A stretch of 64,000 nt of DNA from Streptococcus oralis (GCF_001578935.1 NZ_KQ969522.1:301659-365658); one strand, 5' to 3'. Shown: positions 28,675 through 38,772, counted from the first letter of the stretch. Notes: generated by a model from the sequence alone, not told the origin. Numbers and translations: made by a program.

Positions 28675-30345
28675 CTATTCATTCTGGATCGTAATATGGT
28701 ATTGAACGCCCTTTTGTTCCACAGACTCTATACTAATCTGGTAACGCTCTCCAAAATAAAGAACAAAGCGTTCGTGTACATTGACTATTCCAATTGATTG
28801 TCGTTCTCCGATATAGCTTGCTTCGTGTTCAAAACTTCGTTGAGCTAATTTTTCTTGCAGACTAGCTAATTTCTCTGCGGACATTCCACGACCATTGTCT
28901 TCCACTAGGATTTCAACAAATTCTTGGCCCTTCAAGACTTTGATACTGATGACATTATCCGTTCTGCGATGGTCAACACCATGGGCAAAGTAGTTTTCTA
29001 CTAATGGTTGGAGTGTAAATTTTGGAATCCTCATTTCTTCCAATTCTGGTGCAATCTTGAAACCATAGGCAATTGATTTAGGATAACGTACCATACAGAG
29101 ATAGCTATATTTTCGGCAAAATTCCAACTCTTGTTTCAACGTCGTTTCTCGCTCGTCGGAGATATTATTTCGTAACAAGCTACTAAATTCATAGATAATA
29201 TCTGCCAGTTCATCCTGACTTTGCATGACGGCATACATCCGTAAAAACTCCAGAGTATTGTACATAAAGTGAGGATTGATTTGAGCCTGTAGGGCTCGCA
29301 TATTAGCATCTTTTTGACTGAGCTCTAGTTGATAGATATCGTGGATATTTTTTTCCAGGCGGTCCAACATATCATTGGTTGTTTCTGCAATGAGAAGCAA
29401 CTCTTGGTCTTTTTCAGATGTATCGATTCGAAGGCCTTCTTCTCCTTGAGCAATCACCTCGATCGAATCTACTAGGTCTACGACCTGCTTTTGGTAATTT
29501 GAAAAAGTCTGTCTAAGGGTCACGTACAAAATAATGATAAAGAGAATACTTAGCCCAATAATGACAGCAGAACTCGTCAAAGTTCCTGTAAGAACAAAGT
29601 TTTTAGGAACAGCAACTCGAACCTGATAACCATGAGAGGTGACACCCACAAACCAGTTTTCTCGCTCGGCTGAGACCTTCTCCCCAATATGGAACATCTC
29701 AGTCTCAAAAGGCGAAGTTACTGTTACAGCCATTGGGATATGACCCCGAGTATTGTCAATAGCGCCATGTAAAACATCTGGGGATAGGGAGATATAGATC
29801 ACTCCTAAATCCTTGTCAGACACAGGATCGGAAACAGGAATAGCAAAACTATTGGCTGTCGGCTTAAAACCCTCCGCAGGAACTTTCTCTCCACTGCGTT
29901 TTTCTCTAGTCGAAACATACACTTCCTTATAGTCCTGAAGAACAATAGCCACTCCAGTCACAAAATCATTCCGAACATAGAGATCATCAATATTTTCATA
30001 CAGGGAAACCGAGATATAAGGCGAAGTTTTACGCTCTAATTGCCAATAGAAGTAGTCTGGTGTACTGAGACTGAAATACTTGTAAATCCCTTCGATGCGG
30101 GCCTGATTTTCAACCAAAGACTGAGCAAGTTGGGTTGACTCTCTGTGATAATATTCCACTTCACTTACTGTCCGAGTGGTCACACGTTCTGCAACCCGTT
30201 GGGCCTCTTTCTCACGTGAATCCCAGTCAGCATACGAGAGCATAATCGCAAAACTGACAATAATCACAATCATAACCAAACTATAAATCCGTAAAAGAGA
30301 GTGAAGCCAAAACTGCTTCATTCTATTTTGTCGCCAATTTTTCAT
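28675..30345 (-). CDS. YesM-type sensor histidine kinase (TCS07-like)
   Basis: Membrane sensor kinase of about 556 residues. A first membrane helix (LLRIYSLVMIVIIVSFAIML), a large extracellular sensor of about 230 residues and a second helix lead to a HAMP-like segment, then the His_kinase domain with INPHFMYNTLEFLRMY (phospho-His) and an ATPase domain with VEDNGRGMS. Two starts are plausible: 30345 (MKNWRQNRMKQ), used here, and 30321 just after the DUF624 stop; neither has a strong ribosome site. The gene overlaps the DUF624 gene, showing tight coupling. Confidence 0.88.
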   Translation of the reverse strand: MKNWRQNRMKQFWLHSLLRIYSLVMIVIIVSFAIMLSYADWDSREKEAQRVAERVTTRTVSEVEYYHRESTQLAQSLVENQARIEGIYKYFSLSTPDYFYWQLERKTSPYISVSLYENIDDLYVRNDFVTGVAIVLQDYKEVYVSTREKRSGEKVPAEGFKPTANSFAIPVSDPVSDKDLGVIYISLSPDVLHGAIDNTRGHIPMAVTVTSPFETEMFHIGEKVSAERENWFVGVTSHGYQVRVAVPKNFVLTGTLTSSAVIIGLSILFIIILYVTLRQTFSNYQKQVVDLVDSIEVIAQGEEGLRIDTSEKDQELLLIAETTNDMLDRLEKNIHDIYQLELSQKDANMRALQAQINPHFMYNTLEFLRMYAVMQSQDELADIIYEFSSLLRNNISDERETTLKQELEFCRKYSYLCMVRYPKSIAYGFKIAPELEEMRIPKFTLQPLVENYFAHGVDHRRTDNVISIKVLKGQEFVEILVEDNGRGMSAEKLASLQEKLAQRSFEHEASYIGERQSIGIVNVHERFVLYFGERYQISIESVEQKGVQYHITIQNE

Positions 30346-30937
30346 GGATACTTTCATAAATAGGTTCCAACATATCACTGATAAAGAAATGCCACATTCC
30401 AATTCCTACAAAAAAGAGCAAGGCAGGCATATAATAACCAACTCCTACAAGGAGAGCAGACCCGAGTAAAACCTTGGCAATTGCAGGTAAGCTCATGAAA
30501 ATCCCGATAAGGGACAGTTTCAAAGTATTTTGGTAGGATAAATCAAAGTACACCTGAAGTTTCAAGGAAACAGTATAGGCTAGAAAGACAAGAGCAACTA
30601 CAAGGACATTGAGAAAGGTGGCCACGAGGTGGAAAATCGTCTGGTGGGGCAATTGAACTAGAAGATACAAACCATAAACTAAGACAAGATCCACAAATAC
30701 AAAACTATAGAAAGCCAGATTGCTCTTGACAAAATTGCTCTTATACAATTCCCAAGCTTCCTTCAAATGATAGGCTCGATAGGTATAGCCATGCTCCGCA
30801 TACAAACTCATAAGAGTTGCACTAGCTGGGGCCAAACCAAAGACCACTCCTCCTGCTAGTGTTAATAGCCAAAAACAAGCCGTCGCCATCATTCCCAAAA
30901 AGATACGATTAAAGACGAATTCTAGAAATTTTCCCAT
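30323..30937 (-). CDS. DUF624 / YesL-family membrane protein
   Basis: Protein of 204 residues with five to six predicted transmembrane segments, matching the YesL (DUF624) family that travels with YesMN-type two-component systems and carbohydrate transporters. It is the first gene of the three-gene unit DUF624-kinase-regulator. Its promoter has TATAAT at 30967-30972 and a cre-like site just upstream. Its role in signalling is not established. Confidence 0.88.
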   Translation of the reverse strand: MGKFLEFVFNRIFLGMMATACFWLLTLAGGVVFGLAPASATLMSLYAEHGYTYRAYHLKEAWELYKSNFVKSNLAFYSFVFVDLVLVYGLYLLVQLPHQTIFHLVATFLNVLVVALVFLAYTVSLKLQVYFDLSYQNTLKLSLIGIFMSLPAIAKVLLGSALLVGVGYYMPALLFFVGIGMWHFFISDMLEPIYESIHEKLATK

Positions 30938-30978
30938 GCTACTCTCCTTAAACTAACGATGTAACTATTATATCATAT

Positions 30979-30992
30979 TTCAAACGTTTTCA
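30979..30992 (-). promoter_or_regulatory. cre-like site in the DUF624/TCS07 promoter
   Basis: TTCAAACGTTTTCA on the + strand matches 12 of 14 positions of the CcpA consensus TGWAANCGNTNWCA, and it lies between the -35 and -10 regions, where binding would repress. Carbon catabolite control would suit a glycan-sensing system. Only sequence resemblance supports this. Confidence 0.4.
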
Positions 30993-31070
30993 AAAATATA
31001 GCGTTTCCATTTACAATCCTCAAAAAGCGTGATACAATTGGTTTTGTTAATTCGCATCAAGGAGATTCTC

Positions 31071-31640
31071 ATGAAGAAAAATATCTTAACCACCCTCTTG
31101 GCCGCCGTCCTCTACTTTCTCTGTGTAGGGATTGGAGTCTTCCTAGGACACCTGGTCGATCAAACAGGCAATATGTTCTACGCGCCGGCCTTTTCTGCCC
31201 TTGTCGGTGGCAGTGTCTACATGCTTCTTTTGACGAAGGTCCCTCGTTTTGGCGCTATCACCACTCTAGGACTTTTTATGGCACTTTTCTTCCTGGCTAG
31301 CAAGCATGGCGCTGGTGCCTTTCTCCCAGGACTCGCCTGTGGTCTTGCAGCAGATGCCATCGCTCATCTCGGCAACTATAAAGATCGAATCAAAAACACC
31401 CTATCCTTCCTCGTCTTTGCTTTCAGCACAAGTGGCCCCATCCTCCTCATGTGGATCCGTCCCAAAGCTTACGTGGCCACCTTACTCGCGCGTGGAAAGT
31501 CCCAAGAATACATCGACCGTATCATGGTCGTTCCAGAGCTAGACAAGATTTTTCTCTTTGTCACAAGTATTCTCCTTGGTGCTGTGATGGGTGCTGTGAT
31601 TGGACAGACCATTAGTAAAAAATTTTCACACAAAATCTGA
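31071..31640 (+). CDS. MptD-family putative ECF transporter S component
   Basis: Small integral membrane protein of 189 residues with six predicted helices and a short loop between helices 4 and 5 (IRPKAYVATLLARGKSQEYI). It resembles the MptD/TIGR02185 family of putative vitamin-type ECF substrate-binding components. The start follows AAGGAG at 31071; upstream in-frame codons lie in the promoter (TTTACA, 17 bases, TACAAT ending at 31037). No ECF ATPase genes are adjacent, so it would have to use a shared module. The substrate is unknown. Confidence 0.75.
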   Translation: MKKNILTTLLAAVLYFLCVGIGVFLGHLVDQTGNMFYAPAFSALVGGSVYMLLLTKVPRFGAITTLGLFMALFFLASKHGAGAFLPGLACGLAADAIAHLGNYKDRIKNTLSFLVFAFSTSGPILLMWIRPKAYVATLLARGKSQEYIDRIMVVPELDKIFLFVTSILLGAVMGAVIGQTISKKFSHKI

Positions 31641-31648
31641 ACACTAAA

Positions 31649-31670
31649 AAAAGAGCCACACAGCTCTTTT
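31649..31670. terminator. Bidirectional terminator between the MptD-like gene and metI
   Basis: AAGAGC and GCTCTT pair around a six-base loop with A and T runs on either side, serving both convergent genes. Confidence 0.75.
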
Positions 31671-32362
31671 TATTTATGACTCAATTTCTTGGTCAAGAAA
31701 TCTCCCAAGAACTGGATTGTAAAGATAATCAAAATGATAATGATAGTCGCCAAGATGGTCACATCGTGATTGTAGCGGTTAAATCCATAGGCGATGGCTA
31801 CGTTACCGATACCACCTGCACCAACTGCTCCTGCCATAGCTGTTTCCCCAACAAGGGAAATCAAAGTCACAGTCGTCACGCGAATCAAATCTGGAAGACC
31901 TTCTGATAGGTAAACACCCACAATGTCCCAGAAGGTCGCTCCGCTTGCTTGAGCCGCCTCAATGACACCGCCATCCAGTTCAGCCAAGACCACCTGCACC
32001 TGACGGGCAAAAAAGGCAAAGACCGCAAAGGATAAAGGCACAATAGCGGCGTTAGGACCAATACTCGTTCCCACAATTAAGTGTGAAAATGGTGACAAAA
32101 CTGCCAAGAGAATAATGAAGGGTACCGCACGGAAAATAGAGGTGATCTTATCCAAAATCCAGAAGACAACCTTATTTTCCAAGACACCACCGGGAGCAGT
32201 CAAGACTAGAAAGAGACCTGCTACCAGTCCCAAGAACCCTCCGATGATGAAGGAAAGAACTGTCATATAGAGGGTTAAGTAGATGGCTGTTCCCCAGCCT
32301 GCTTGACCAGCCCAGCCCATTTTATAGACATTTGGTAAATAGGTTTGAATCAATGATTCCAT
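31670..32362 (-). CDS. metI: Methionine ABC transporter permease
   Basis: Membrane subunit of the MetNIQ D/L-methionine importer, 230 residues with five transmembrane helices. The cytoplasmic coupling motif is in EAAQASGATFWDIVGVYL near residue 135. It begins one base after metN ends. Last gene of the metQ-M20 peptidase-metN-metI unit. Confidence 0.93.
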   Translation of the reverse strand: MESLIQTYLPNVYKMGWAGQAGWGTAIYLTLYMTVLSFIIGGFLGLVAGLFLVLTAPGGVLENKVVFWILDKITSIFRAVPFIILLAVLSPFSHLIVGTSIGPNAAIVPLSFAVFAFFARQVQVVLAELDGGVIEAAQASGATFWDIVGVYLSEGLPDLIRVTTVTLISLVGETAMAGAVGAGGIGNVAIAYGFNRYNHDVTILATIIIILIIFTIQFLGDFLTKKLSHK

Positions 32363-32363
32363 C

Positions 32364-33425
32364 TTACTGTCCTCCCTTCAATACTTTTAGCTGTACGCCT
32401 GCTTGACGAATGGCTTCTTGGGCACCTGCTAGCGCTGCTTTTTCACCTGACAAGACTACAACCAATTCTCCAACAGGAGTGCCATCGAGGATCTCGATAT
32501 TCCCATAGAGGATATTAGCCGTTACTTGGTAATGCTTGTACAATTCATTCAAAAGCGGCTCATCTGTTGAAGCTCCAGCGTACTTGAGTTGCACCAAGAG
32601 ACTGTTTTCAGACAGATTTTCCACGATTTCTTGCTTCTCAATCTTGACCATGGCTTCATCAATTCCTGTTGCTGTTGAGATAAAGTCCTGTGTCAAAGGT
32701 TGTTTAGGATCTGAGAAGATTTCAAGGACACTGCCCTCTTCAATCAAACGACCATCCTGCATGACTGCTACACGATTAGCAATGTCTTTGACAATCTGCA
32801 TCTCATGCGTAATCAAAACAACGGTCAAACCTAATTTTTGGTTCAAATCTTGCAACAAGGCCAAAATCTGCTTGGTTGTCTTAGGGTCAAGGGCAGACGT
32901 TGACTCATCTGAAATTAAGATTTTTGGATCATTGGCCAAGGCACGCGCAATAGCCACACGCTGTTTTTGCCCTCCAGATAGTTGTGAAGGGTAGTTTTCA
33001 GCACGATCTGCCAAGCCAACCAAGTCCAACAACTTAGCAACTTTAGCTTTCTTTTCTTCCTTGCTGAGTCCAGAATGTTTGAGGGCAAAAGCCACATTCT
33101 CCTCTGCTGTCTTTTGACTCATGAGGTTAAAGTGCTGGAAAATCATTCCAATGTCTTGACGCTTACGACGCAACTGCTCTGCTGTCAAGGTCACCTTACC
33201 ATCAAAAATGACGTCGTTATCAATGGTAATTTTCCCAGCAGATGGCTTTTGCAAGAGGTTAATCACCCGTACAAGAGTGGATTTCCCCGCTCCAGAATAC
33301 CCAACGATTCCGTAGATATCCCCTTCTTGGATGTGAATGGTCACATCTTTGACCGCTGTGATGGTTCTCTTCTTCTGGTGAAAAGTCACATCAATCTGAT
33401 CTAACTTAATAATATCTCTACTCAT
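32364..33425 (-). CDS. metN: Methionine ABC transporter ATP-binding protein
   Basis: Cytoplasmic ATPase of 353 residues. Walker A is [12 protein letters not shown], the signature [15 protein letters not shown], Walker B ILISDEST. The C-terminal 90 residues form the NIL domain that binds methionine and inhibits transport when the cell is replete. It overlaps the M20 peptidase stop by eight bases, indicating coupling. Confidence 0.95.
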   Translation of the reverse strand: MSRDIIKLDQIDVTFHQKKRTITAVKDVTIHIQEGDIYGIVGYSGAGKSTLVRVINLLQKPSAGKITIDNDVIFDGKVTLTAEQLRRKRQDIGMIFQHFNLMSQKTAEENVAFALKHSGLSKEEKKAKVAKLLDLVGLADRAENYPSQLSGGQKQRVAIARALANDPKILISDESTSALDPKTTKQILALLQDLNQKLGLTVVLITHEMQIVKDIANRVAVMQDGRLIEEGSVLEIFSDPKQPLTQDFISTATGIDEAMVKIEKQEIVENLSENSLLVQLKYAGASTDEPLLNELYKHYQVTANILYGNIEILDGTPVGELVVVLSGEKAALAGAQEAIRQAGVQLKVLKGGQ

Positions 33426-34791
33426 AACTTCTAATCAGCTCCTCTACTAATTCAATATGGGTGTAGTAATCGGCGATTCGCACATTTTCATCACCCCCGT
33501 GGTCTCGGCTATTAGCATTGCCCAGACCAAAGGCAGCAATCGGAACTTCCAAGGCTTCAAAGACTGTATGCATGGGACCCGTTCCAGCTGTTGTTGGCAA
33601 AACTGACACACCTTGTGGATAAAAGCCTTTTGCAAGCTCAATGACATTGAGTATGGAGGGAGCACTCATATCGCTCCGGTAACTCATCTCACCCAAAGTA
33701 TAGTATAATTCTACCTTATCAAAGCCATTTTTGTCTAGCTGTTTCCGAATTTTTTCCAGAACAGCATGCGGTTCTAAGCCCGGAACCAAACGAACCTCAA
33801 GCTTAGCACTAGCTTCTGCTGGCAAAATCGTTTTAACCCCTTGCCCTTGATAACCCGACTGAATCCCTTCGATATTAATGGCTGGCTCGAAAAAGAACCG
33901 TTTGAGAAAGGCTGTGCGGTCCTCTTGTAAGAGAGGTAATTCCAAACCGTAAATACGGCTGATTTCCTCTGGATTGCGCTGGGCATAGGTGTCCACCAAG
34001 TCCAGTTCACGCTCATTGGGTTCTTGAACATCCTCGTACAAGCCTTCTACCAAGATACGTCCATCAGCAGCTCGCAGACTACTTAAGGCCTGGATAAGAT
34101 ACCACGGCGCTGACTCCACAACTCCGCCATAACTCGAGTGGATATCCACATCCGCACTCTTGACTCTGGCATCAAAGGTCACAATCCCCTTGTTTCCACC
34201 AGAGATTTCTAACTGGTCCAAGGCATTTTTTGTCCCCTGTTCCCAGACCAATAAATCAGCTCCACGGAGTTTGTCCGCATGCTTTTCTAGATATTTATCT
34301 AGGTCTGTCGAAGCAGATTCCTCCGCCCCCTCCATGATAAAACTGATATTGACAGGCAGGTCATCATGAGCTTGCAGGTATTTTCTGACCGCACTGAGGC
34401 GGGCCGTAATATGCCCCTTGTCATCATCGACACCACGTCCATACATAATGCCATCACGTACAGATAGGATAAAAGGTTCCCCCGTCCAAACTTGGTCTCC
34501 ATCAGCTGGCACAGTGTCATAGTGGTTATAGAAGATCAAGGTCTTGGCATCTGGACGCGAACTCTTGAAATGCGCCATGACAAAGGGAGCCGTGTAGCTC
34601 TCATCAATCTCCACTTCAGCCCCTACACGCTTGAAAATCTCACCCAGATAGTTTGCGACTTCCTTGAGCCCAACCTGCTGAGCAAAGACGGATTTCTTGG
34701 AAATCAAAGTCCGCAAGACCTCAAAATAATGCTGCGCTACCTGATCCTTTTCAAATTTTTCAATCTGTTCTTGTTCACTCGAAAAAGCCAT
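33418..34791 (-). CDS. M20 family dipeptidase, methionine operon
   Basis: Cytoplasmic zinc peptidase of 457 residues. Metal ligands are visible as [21 protein letters not shown] and the HGGDEN near the C-terminus; the lid domain lies at residues 200-330. Placement between metQ and metN suggests it releases methionine from imported or recycled peptides, but the specificity is not shown by sequence. It overlaps metN at its 3' end. Confidence 0.88.
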   Translation of the reverse strand: MAFSSEQEQIEKFEKDQVAQHYFEVLRTLISKKSVFAQQVGLKEVANYLGEIFKRVGAEVEIDESYTAPFVMAHFKSSRPDAKTLIFYNHYDTVPADGDQVWTGEPFILSVRDGIMYGRGVDDDKGHITARLSAVRKYLQAHDDLPVNISFIMEGAEESASTDLDKYLEKHADKLRGADLLVWEQGTKNALDQLEISGGNKGIVTFDARVKSADVDIHSSYGGVVESAPWYLIQALSSLRAADGRILVEGLYEDVQEPNERELDLVDTYAQRNPEEISRIYGLELPLLQEDRTAFLKRFFFEPAINIEGIQSGYQGQGVKTILPAEASAKLEVRLVPGLEPHAVLEKIRKQLDKNGFDKVELYYTLGEMSYRSDMSAPSILNVIELAKGFYPQGVSVLPTTAGTGPMHTVFEALEVPIAAFGLGNANSRDHGGDENVRIADYYTHIELVEELIRSYE

Positions 34792-34856
34792 TTTCTTCTT
34801 ACCTTTCTACGATTGTCTTTTGTCCCTTTCTCCATTCAAGCCCTAGACAAAGCAAG

Positions 34857-34883
34857 AGGTGGAAAATCGCTCTCCCACCTCCC
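34857..34883 (-). terminator. Hairpin between metQ and the M20 peptidase gene
   Basis: GAGGTGG and CCACCTC pair around a 12-base loop, with only a weak T tract (TTGCTTTG) after it on the minus strand. It may act as a partial terminator or RNA stabiliser that gives more metQ than downstream product. Confidence 0.5.
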
Positions 34884-34892
34884 TATATCTGA

Positions 34893-35747
34893 TTACCAAA
34901 CTGGTTGATCCAAACCGTCTGAAGTTTCTTCGATAACTTTTTTCACATCATCTGTATGGTAAGCTGCGATAATTTTCTTAATTGCGTCTGCTTTGGGTGA
35001 GCTTTCCCAATCTTTTTTCGCAACGATGATATTATACCATTGTTTTGAGTTTTCATCTGCTTGTTCTTTGTAAAGAGCTTTTTTGTAGTCCAATTTTGCT
35101 TCTGTTACGAAGGTATTGTTTACAACAGCAGCATCAACTGATGACAATGAACGAGCTGTTTGGCTAGCATCCAATTCAGTAATCTTCAAGTTCTTTGGAT
35201 TTTCTGTGATGTTAGCAACTGTTGCAAGTGCAGTTCCAGAAACATCCAATTTGATCAAACCAGCTGATTGAAGCAAGTAAAGGGCACGGCTTTCATTAGT
35301 TGCATCATTTGGTACGGCGATTTCACCGTTAGCTGGGATTTGGTCTACGCTGGTATATTTGTTTTCACTACCATTGGTTCCTGAGTAGAGACGGATTGGA
35401 GAGATATAGGTATCCGCAATAGCCACCAAATCTTTCCCATTTTCCTTGTTCCAGTTGTTGAGGAAGTTGTAGTGTTGGAAAGCGTTCAAGTCTACTTCGC
35501 CATCAGCAGTTGCCTTGTTTGGTTGAGAGTAATCTGTAAACTCAGTAAATTCCAACTTGATTCCGTCTTTTTGAACCAATTCTTGGACCTTGTCCCAACG
35601 TTTTTCTTCAGAACCGCTCCGGTTGACTGTCGCAATTTTGACAACTGTTTCGTTGTCTGCTTTCTTTTCTGAATTTCCACAAGCGGCAAGAGCAAGTCCT
35701 GCAAGAGTTGCTACAGCTACCAAGCCGATCCATTTTTTTAATTTCAT
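34893..35747 (-). CDS. metQ: Methionine-binding lipoprotein
   Basis: Substrate-binding lipoprotein of 284 residues for MetNI. The lipobox LAAC places the lipidated Cys at residue 23. The NlpA/MetQ fold shows KWDKVQELVQKDGIKLEFTEF near the start of the mature domain and the VVNNTF segment. The ribosome site AAGGAG precedes the ATG. First gene of the methionine operon, with a Met-box upstream. Confidence 0.93.
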   Translation of the reverse strand: MKLKKWIGLVAVATLAGLALAACGNSEKKADNETVVKIATVNRSGSEEKRWDKVQELVQKDGIKLEFTEFTDYSQPNKATADGEVDLNAFQHYNFLNNWNKENGKDLVAIADTYISPIRLYSGTNGSENKYTSVDQIPANGEIAVPNDATNESRALYLLQSAGLIKLDVSGTALATVANITENPKNLKITELDASQTARSLSSVDAAVVNNTFVTEAKLDYKKALYKEQADENSKQWYNIIVAKKDWESSPKADAIKKIIAAYHTDDVKKVIEETSDGLDQPVW

Positions 35748-35780
35748 GTGAATGTCTCCTTTAAAAATAATACCGTACTA

Positions 35781-35847
35781 GTATCTCACAATTTGTTTGA
35801 TTTCACAAATTGTTATTAGATAGTCAGATATATAGTTTAAAACTATA
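35781..35847 (-). promoter_or_regulatory. Met-box and promoter region of metQ
   Basis: TATAGTTTAAAACTATA (35831-35847) is a near-perfect copy of the streptococcal MET-box bound by MtaR-type LysR regulators. Downstream, TTGTGA and GATACT are 17 bases apart on the minus strand. A separate inverted repeat CAATTTGT / ACAAATTG (35789-35812) overlaps that promoter and could be a second operator. Regulation is inferred from the motif. Confidence 0.75.
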
Positions 35848-35901
35848 TGTCTAAAAATTGAGAAATCATCCGTCTTTCTCAGACTGGATGATTTCAACTT
35901 C

Positions 35902-36741
35902 TTATTTAATATCAGCTTCTGCTGGTAGATAAGTATCCCCGAAGAACTGTTTAGATAATTTTTCAAGAGTTCCGTCTTTGTAGAGTTCTTGGATACGTTT
36001 GTCCACAAATGATTTCAACTCATCTTGACCTTTGGCAAGAAGTGGGTATACGTATGGTTGTTGGTCGCTTGGAAGTTCGATAACTTTCAAGTTGTCCAAA
36101 CTTTGGTTACGGATAACTGTTTCTACCCCAATCTTGTCGAAGATCTTGTAGTCTGCTTGTCCGTCTGCCAACCGTCTCATGGTTTGTTGGAAGTCAGCCT
36201 TGGTGTAGTTGATCACAGTTGGATTGTCTGCATGCTGGGCATTGTAGTCTTCCAATTGCTTCGCAGTTGTCGTTCCTTGAACCACTTCTGTTGTTTTTCC
36301 ACCAATGTCATCCAAAGAGTTAATGCTGTTATCATCTTTGTGGGCAACAAGAACGTTTGGATTGACAGCTGTTGGCGCTGCATAGAGGTACTTCTCAGCA
36401 CGCTCTTTGGTGTAGCTAATGTTGTTAACAGCCATTTGGTAGCGGTCCGCATCTAGTCCCGCAAAGATTCCAGACCATTCAGTTTTTTCAAACTTGACTT
36501 CATACTTGTCTGAGTCTTTAAAGATGGCACGGATAACTTCGATTTCGTAACCAGTTAACTCACCATTTTCTTCATAGTTAAATGGTTTTGGTGAAGCATT
36601 GGTTGCGACAACCACTTCTGTTTTTGCTGCTTGGCTAGATGAAGCAGTGTCCTTCTTTTCGCTAGTTGAACATGCTGCAAGCACTCCTGCTGCTACAAGT
36701 CCTAGTGCCGCAAGGGCTGAATAGCGGATTGATTTCTTCAT
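35902..36741 (-). CDS. Amino-acid ABC transporter substrate-binding lipoprotein (cystine type)
   Basis: Extracellular solute-binding protein family 3 lipoprotein of 279 residues. The lipobox LAAC puts the lipidated Cys at residue 23. The binding domain shows [19 protein letters not shown] and [11 protein letters not shown], typical of polar amino-acid or cystine binders. The start at 36741 has GGAGG upstream. No permease or ATPase genes adjoin it, so it must use a transporter encoded elsewhere. Cystine is favoured by overall resemblance and by sulphur-related neighbours, not by proof. Confidence 0.82.
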   Translation of the reverse strand: MKKSIRYSALAALGLVAAGVLAACSTSEKKDTASSSQAAKTEVVVATNASPKPFNYEENGELTGYEIEVIRAIFKDSDKYEVKFEKTEWSGIFAGLDADRYQMAVNNISYTKERAEKYLYAAPTAVNPNVLVAHKDDNSINSLDDIGGKTTEVVQGTTTAKQLEDYNAQHADNPTVINYTKADFQQTMRRLADGQADYKIFDKIGVETVIRNQSLDNLKVIELPSDQQPYVYPLLAKGQDELKSFVDKRIQELYKDGTLEKLSKQFFGDTYLPAEADIK

Positions 36742-36798
36742 TTCTATTTCCTCCAAAATATTATTTTTCTATCATAACAAAAAAAGAGAATTTCTGCC

Positions 36799-36825
36799 AT
36801 TATATGATTTCTATCTCGGTGATAG
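36799..36825 (-). promoter_or_regulatory. Promoter and inverted repeat ahead of the cystine-type binding protein
   Basis: Minus-strand TATAAT at 36799-36804, with CTATC-TCGGT-GATAG (36811-36825) overlapping the -35 region. The dyad size suits a LysR-type regulator of sulphur amino acid genes. Confidence 0.4.
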
Positions 36826-36842
36826 GTTTTTCTTATGGCTGA

Positions 36843-37166
36843 CTAAAAGACCAGACGCAAGACTGCAACCAAGACCACTCCAAAAAGAACCGTACCCACT
36901 AGATTGCGGTAGCGAAAGGCTACCCAAGCCGTTGGAAAGACTGCTAAAAGGTCCAGCCATTTGATCTGAGGAAGGCTCCCAACCTTGCCGGTCACTACGC
37001 TTGAAAGAATCAAGGCAAAGATAATAGAAACAGGCAAGAACTTCAAAAACCGCTCGACGATAGCTGGCAATCCCTTGTACTTAACCAAGATGAAGGGAAT
37101 CATACGGGGAATCCAAGTCACTAATCCAGAAAAGACGATTGCCATTAAAATATACTTACTGACCAT
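36843..37166 (-). CDS. azlD: AzlD family branched-chain amino acid transport protein
   Basis: Small membrane protein of 107 residues with three to four helices, matching AzlD. With AzlC it forms a branched-chain amino acid exporter in Bacillus. Its start overlaps the azlC stop by 11 bases. Confidence 0.9.
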   Translation of the reverse strand: MVSKYILMAIVFSGLVTWIPRMIPFILVKYKGLPAIVERFLKFLPVSIIFALILSSVVTGKVGSLPQIKWLDLLAVFPTAWVAFRYRNLVGTVLFGVVLVAVLRLVF

Positions 37167-37851
37167 CTAAGACCACCCCCATGGTACAACCTAGCAAGGT
37201 CGCAAACAGAACAGCTAGCGACTGAGACACTACTGTCAAGAGCAAAAAGAAGGACACTGCAACAACTGCTAGGATCAGCAGCAGATTCCGTACAGGAACC
37301 CGTCTTTGCATAATCTGAAATTGCGAAGTAAAAATCCCAATAAACATCCCGACAAGGGCAAAGTCTAATCCAAAAACCTCAGGATTTGGAAGAAGGCCAC
37401 CTAAAGCTGTCCCCGCAACTGTCCCAATAAACCAGGCTACATAACTATTGAGATTGTTCCCGTGCATCCACATGGGATGGACCTTGTCTGTATGGGCCAA
37501 TTCTCCCATCAAAACCCCGTAGGTCTCATCTGTCAAGAGACTTGACATACCAATATTTTGCCAGAGACTAGTATGACGGAAATAGGTCGACGCATGCAAA
37601 CTCAGCAAAAAGAGTCGCAAGTTGATCAAAAAGACTGTCATAGCAATGGCTGCCACAGGCGCTTGGGCCGCAATCAATGCCAACATGGCAAACTGGGCAC
37701 TCCCAGCATAAACAAAGAGGCTCATCAAGCCCATCTCAACAGGTGTCACATAGGGCGCGCCGATAATCCCACAAGCCAGACCAATGCTGACATAGCCAAG
37801 GGCAGTCGGCATGGCTGCCTGTACACCTTCCCAAAATCCTTTTTCTTTCAT
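37156..37851 (-). CDS. azlC: AzlC family branched-chain amino acid exporter
   Basis: Integral membrane protein of 231 residues with about seven helices. The AzlC pattern ALGYVSIGLACGIIGAP and the LLTDETYGVLM motif are present. The start at 37851 is preferred because AGGAGAAGG directly precedes that ATG; a second in-frame start four codons earlier lies in the ribosome site. A minus-strand TATAAT sits near 37912-37917. Coupled to azlD. Confidence 0.9.
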   Translation of the reverse strand: MKEKGFWEGVQAAMPTALGYVSIGLACGIIGAPYVTPVEMGLMSLFVYAGSAQFAMLALIAAQAPVAAIAMTVFLINLRLFLLSLHASTYFRHTSLWQNIGMSSLLTDETYGVLMGELAHTDKVHPMWMHGNNLNSYVAWFIGTVAGTALGGLLPNPEVFGLDFALVGMFIGIFTSQFQIMQRRVPVRNLLLILAVVAVSFFLLLTVVSQSLAVLFATLLGCTMGVVLDGQ

Positions 37852-37988
37852 CCTTCTCCTCATATTCTCTCCAATTGAGGCTGTTCATCATCACAGCCAC
37901 AGCACGGACTATTATAACATATTCAAAGAAGAGAAAAAAGTTTTGGAATCGAAACTAAGTGCCAGCAAAAAGTGCTGAATAGGAAGCA

Positions 37989-38597
37989 TCATGGATACAT
38001 GAGAAATTGATCCACTCGGATAGTATACTTATCGATTTCTGTGTTTGTAGCATATTTATTTTCTGTTGGATAGACATCCACCCAGAGTTCCCACTGTTGT
38101 CCCTTCAACTTGACCTTGTAGCGATAACCGTCATCATAGAGGCCTACTGTATCAGTTGTCATGGACTGGTAATCTGGGAGTTCTTCCAGTTCTTTTTTTA
38201 CAGCCTGGGATAGATTGTTAAGCACTACTTTCTGCTCCACCTTTGAAGTTACAGGAATATGAACTGTCGCTTCTTCCAAACGATGCGATTTTGAAAATGT
38301 AAAGGTTGCTCGACCAGTATAGCCTTTCAAAGTAATCTGCTCATAGTGATAGAAAAGGCGACCTGTTTTATAGAAATATGGGTCTTCTGCACGCCAAGTA
38401 TCACGATAGGCCGTTTCCTCTTCTTCCTCTACCTCGCTAGCCTTTCCCAATCTTTCTTCAAAAGATTTAGGAGACATGCCGAAAGAAATAGATTCAAACA
38501 AGACCAGTTGTGTCTTTTTGATATTCTGGCAAGCTGATAAAGGAATGAGTAAAGCTCCAAGAGCAAGCAAACTACTGATTATTTTTGTAAATTTCAT
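37989..38597 (-). CDS. Hypothetical lipoprotein
   Basis: Surface lipoprotein of about 202 residues. The start MKFTKIISSLL leads to a signal peptide ending in the lipobox LSAC. The mature part carries repeated beta-strand-like segments (YEQITLKGYTGRATFTFSK) and a C-terminal YRYKVKLKGQQWELWVDVY stretch. A promoter with TTGTCA and TATAGT at 17-base spacing lies upstream near 38606-38634. Family not recognised; a DUF-type small adhesin or SmpA/BamE-like fold is possible but unproven. Confidence 0.75.
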   Translation of the reverse strand: MKFTKIISSLLALGALLIPLSACQNIKKTQLVLFESISFGMSPKSFEERLGKASEVEEEEETAYRDTWRAEDPYFYKTGRLFYHYEQITLKGYTGRATFTFSKSHRLEEATVHIPVTSKVEQKVVLNNLSQAVKKELEELPDYQSMTTDTVGLYDDGYRYKVKLKGQQWELWVDVYPTENKYATNTEIDKYTIRVDQFLMYP

Positions 38598-38691
38598 ATT
38601 TCTACTATACAAAAAAACTCTATGATTGACAAACTTTGATAGAGTCGGATTCCGTGGTTAGATTCTAAAATTACTTTTTCATTTAAGGTAA

Positions 38692-38772
38692 CAAGGAATT
38701 GAACAAGGACTATTATTAGATATTTTAGATAAAGAAAAAGACTGGAGCGCCAGCCTTATCTATGTGATGTAA
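38692..38772 (+). pseudogene. Possible C-terminal gene remnant
   Basis: An open stretch without start codon reads GIEQGLLLDILDKEKDWSAS and then LIYVM before a stop. It looks protein-like but is only 26 codons long, and chance cannot be excluded. It lies between a lipoprotein gene and a CPBP gene in an accessory region. Confidence 0.25.
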
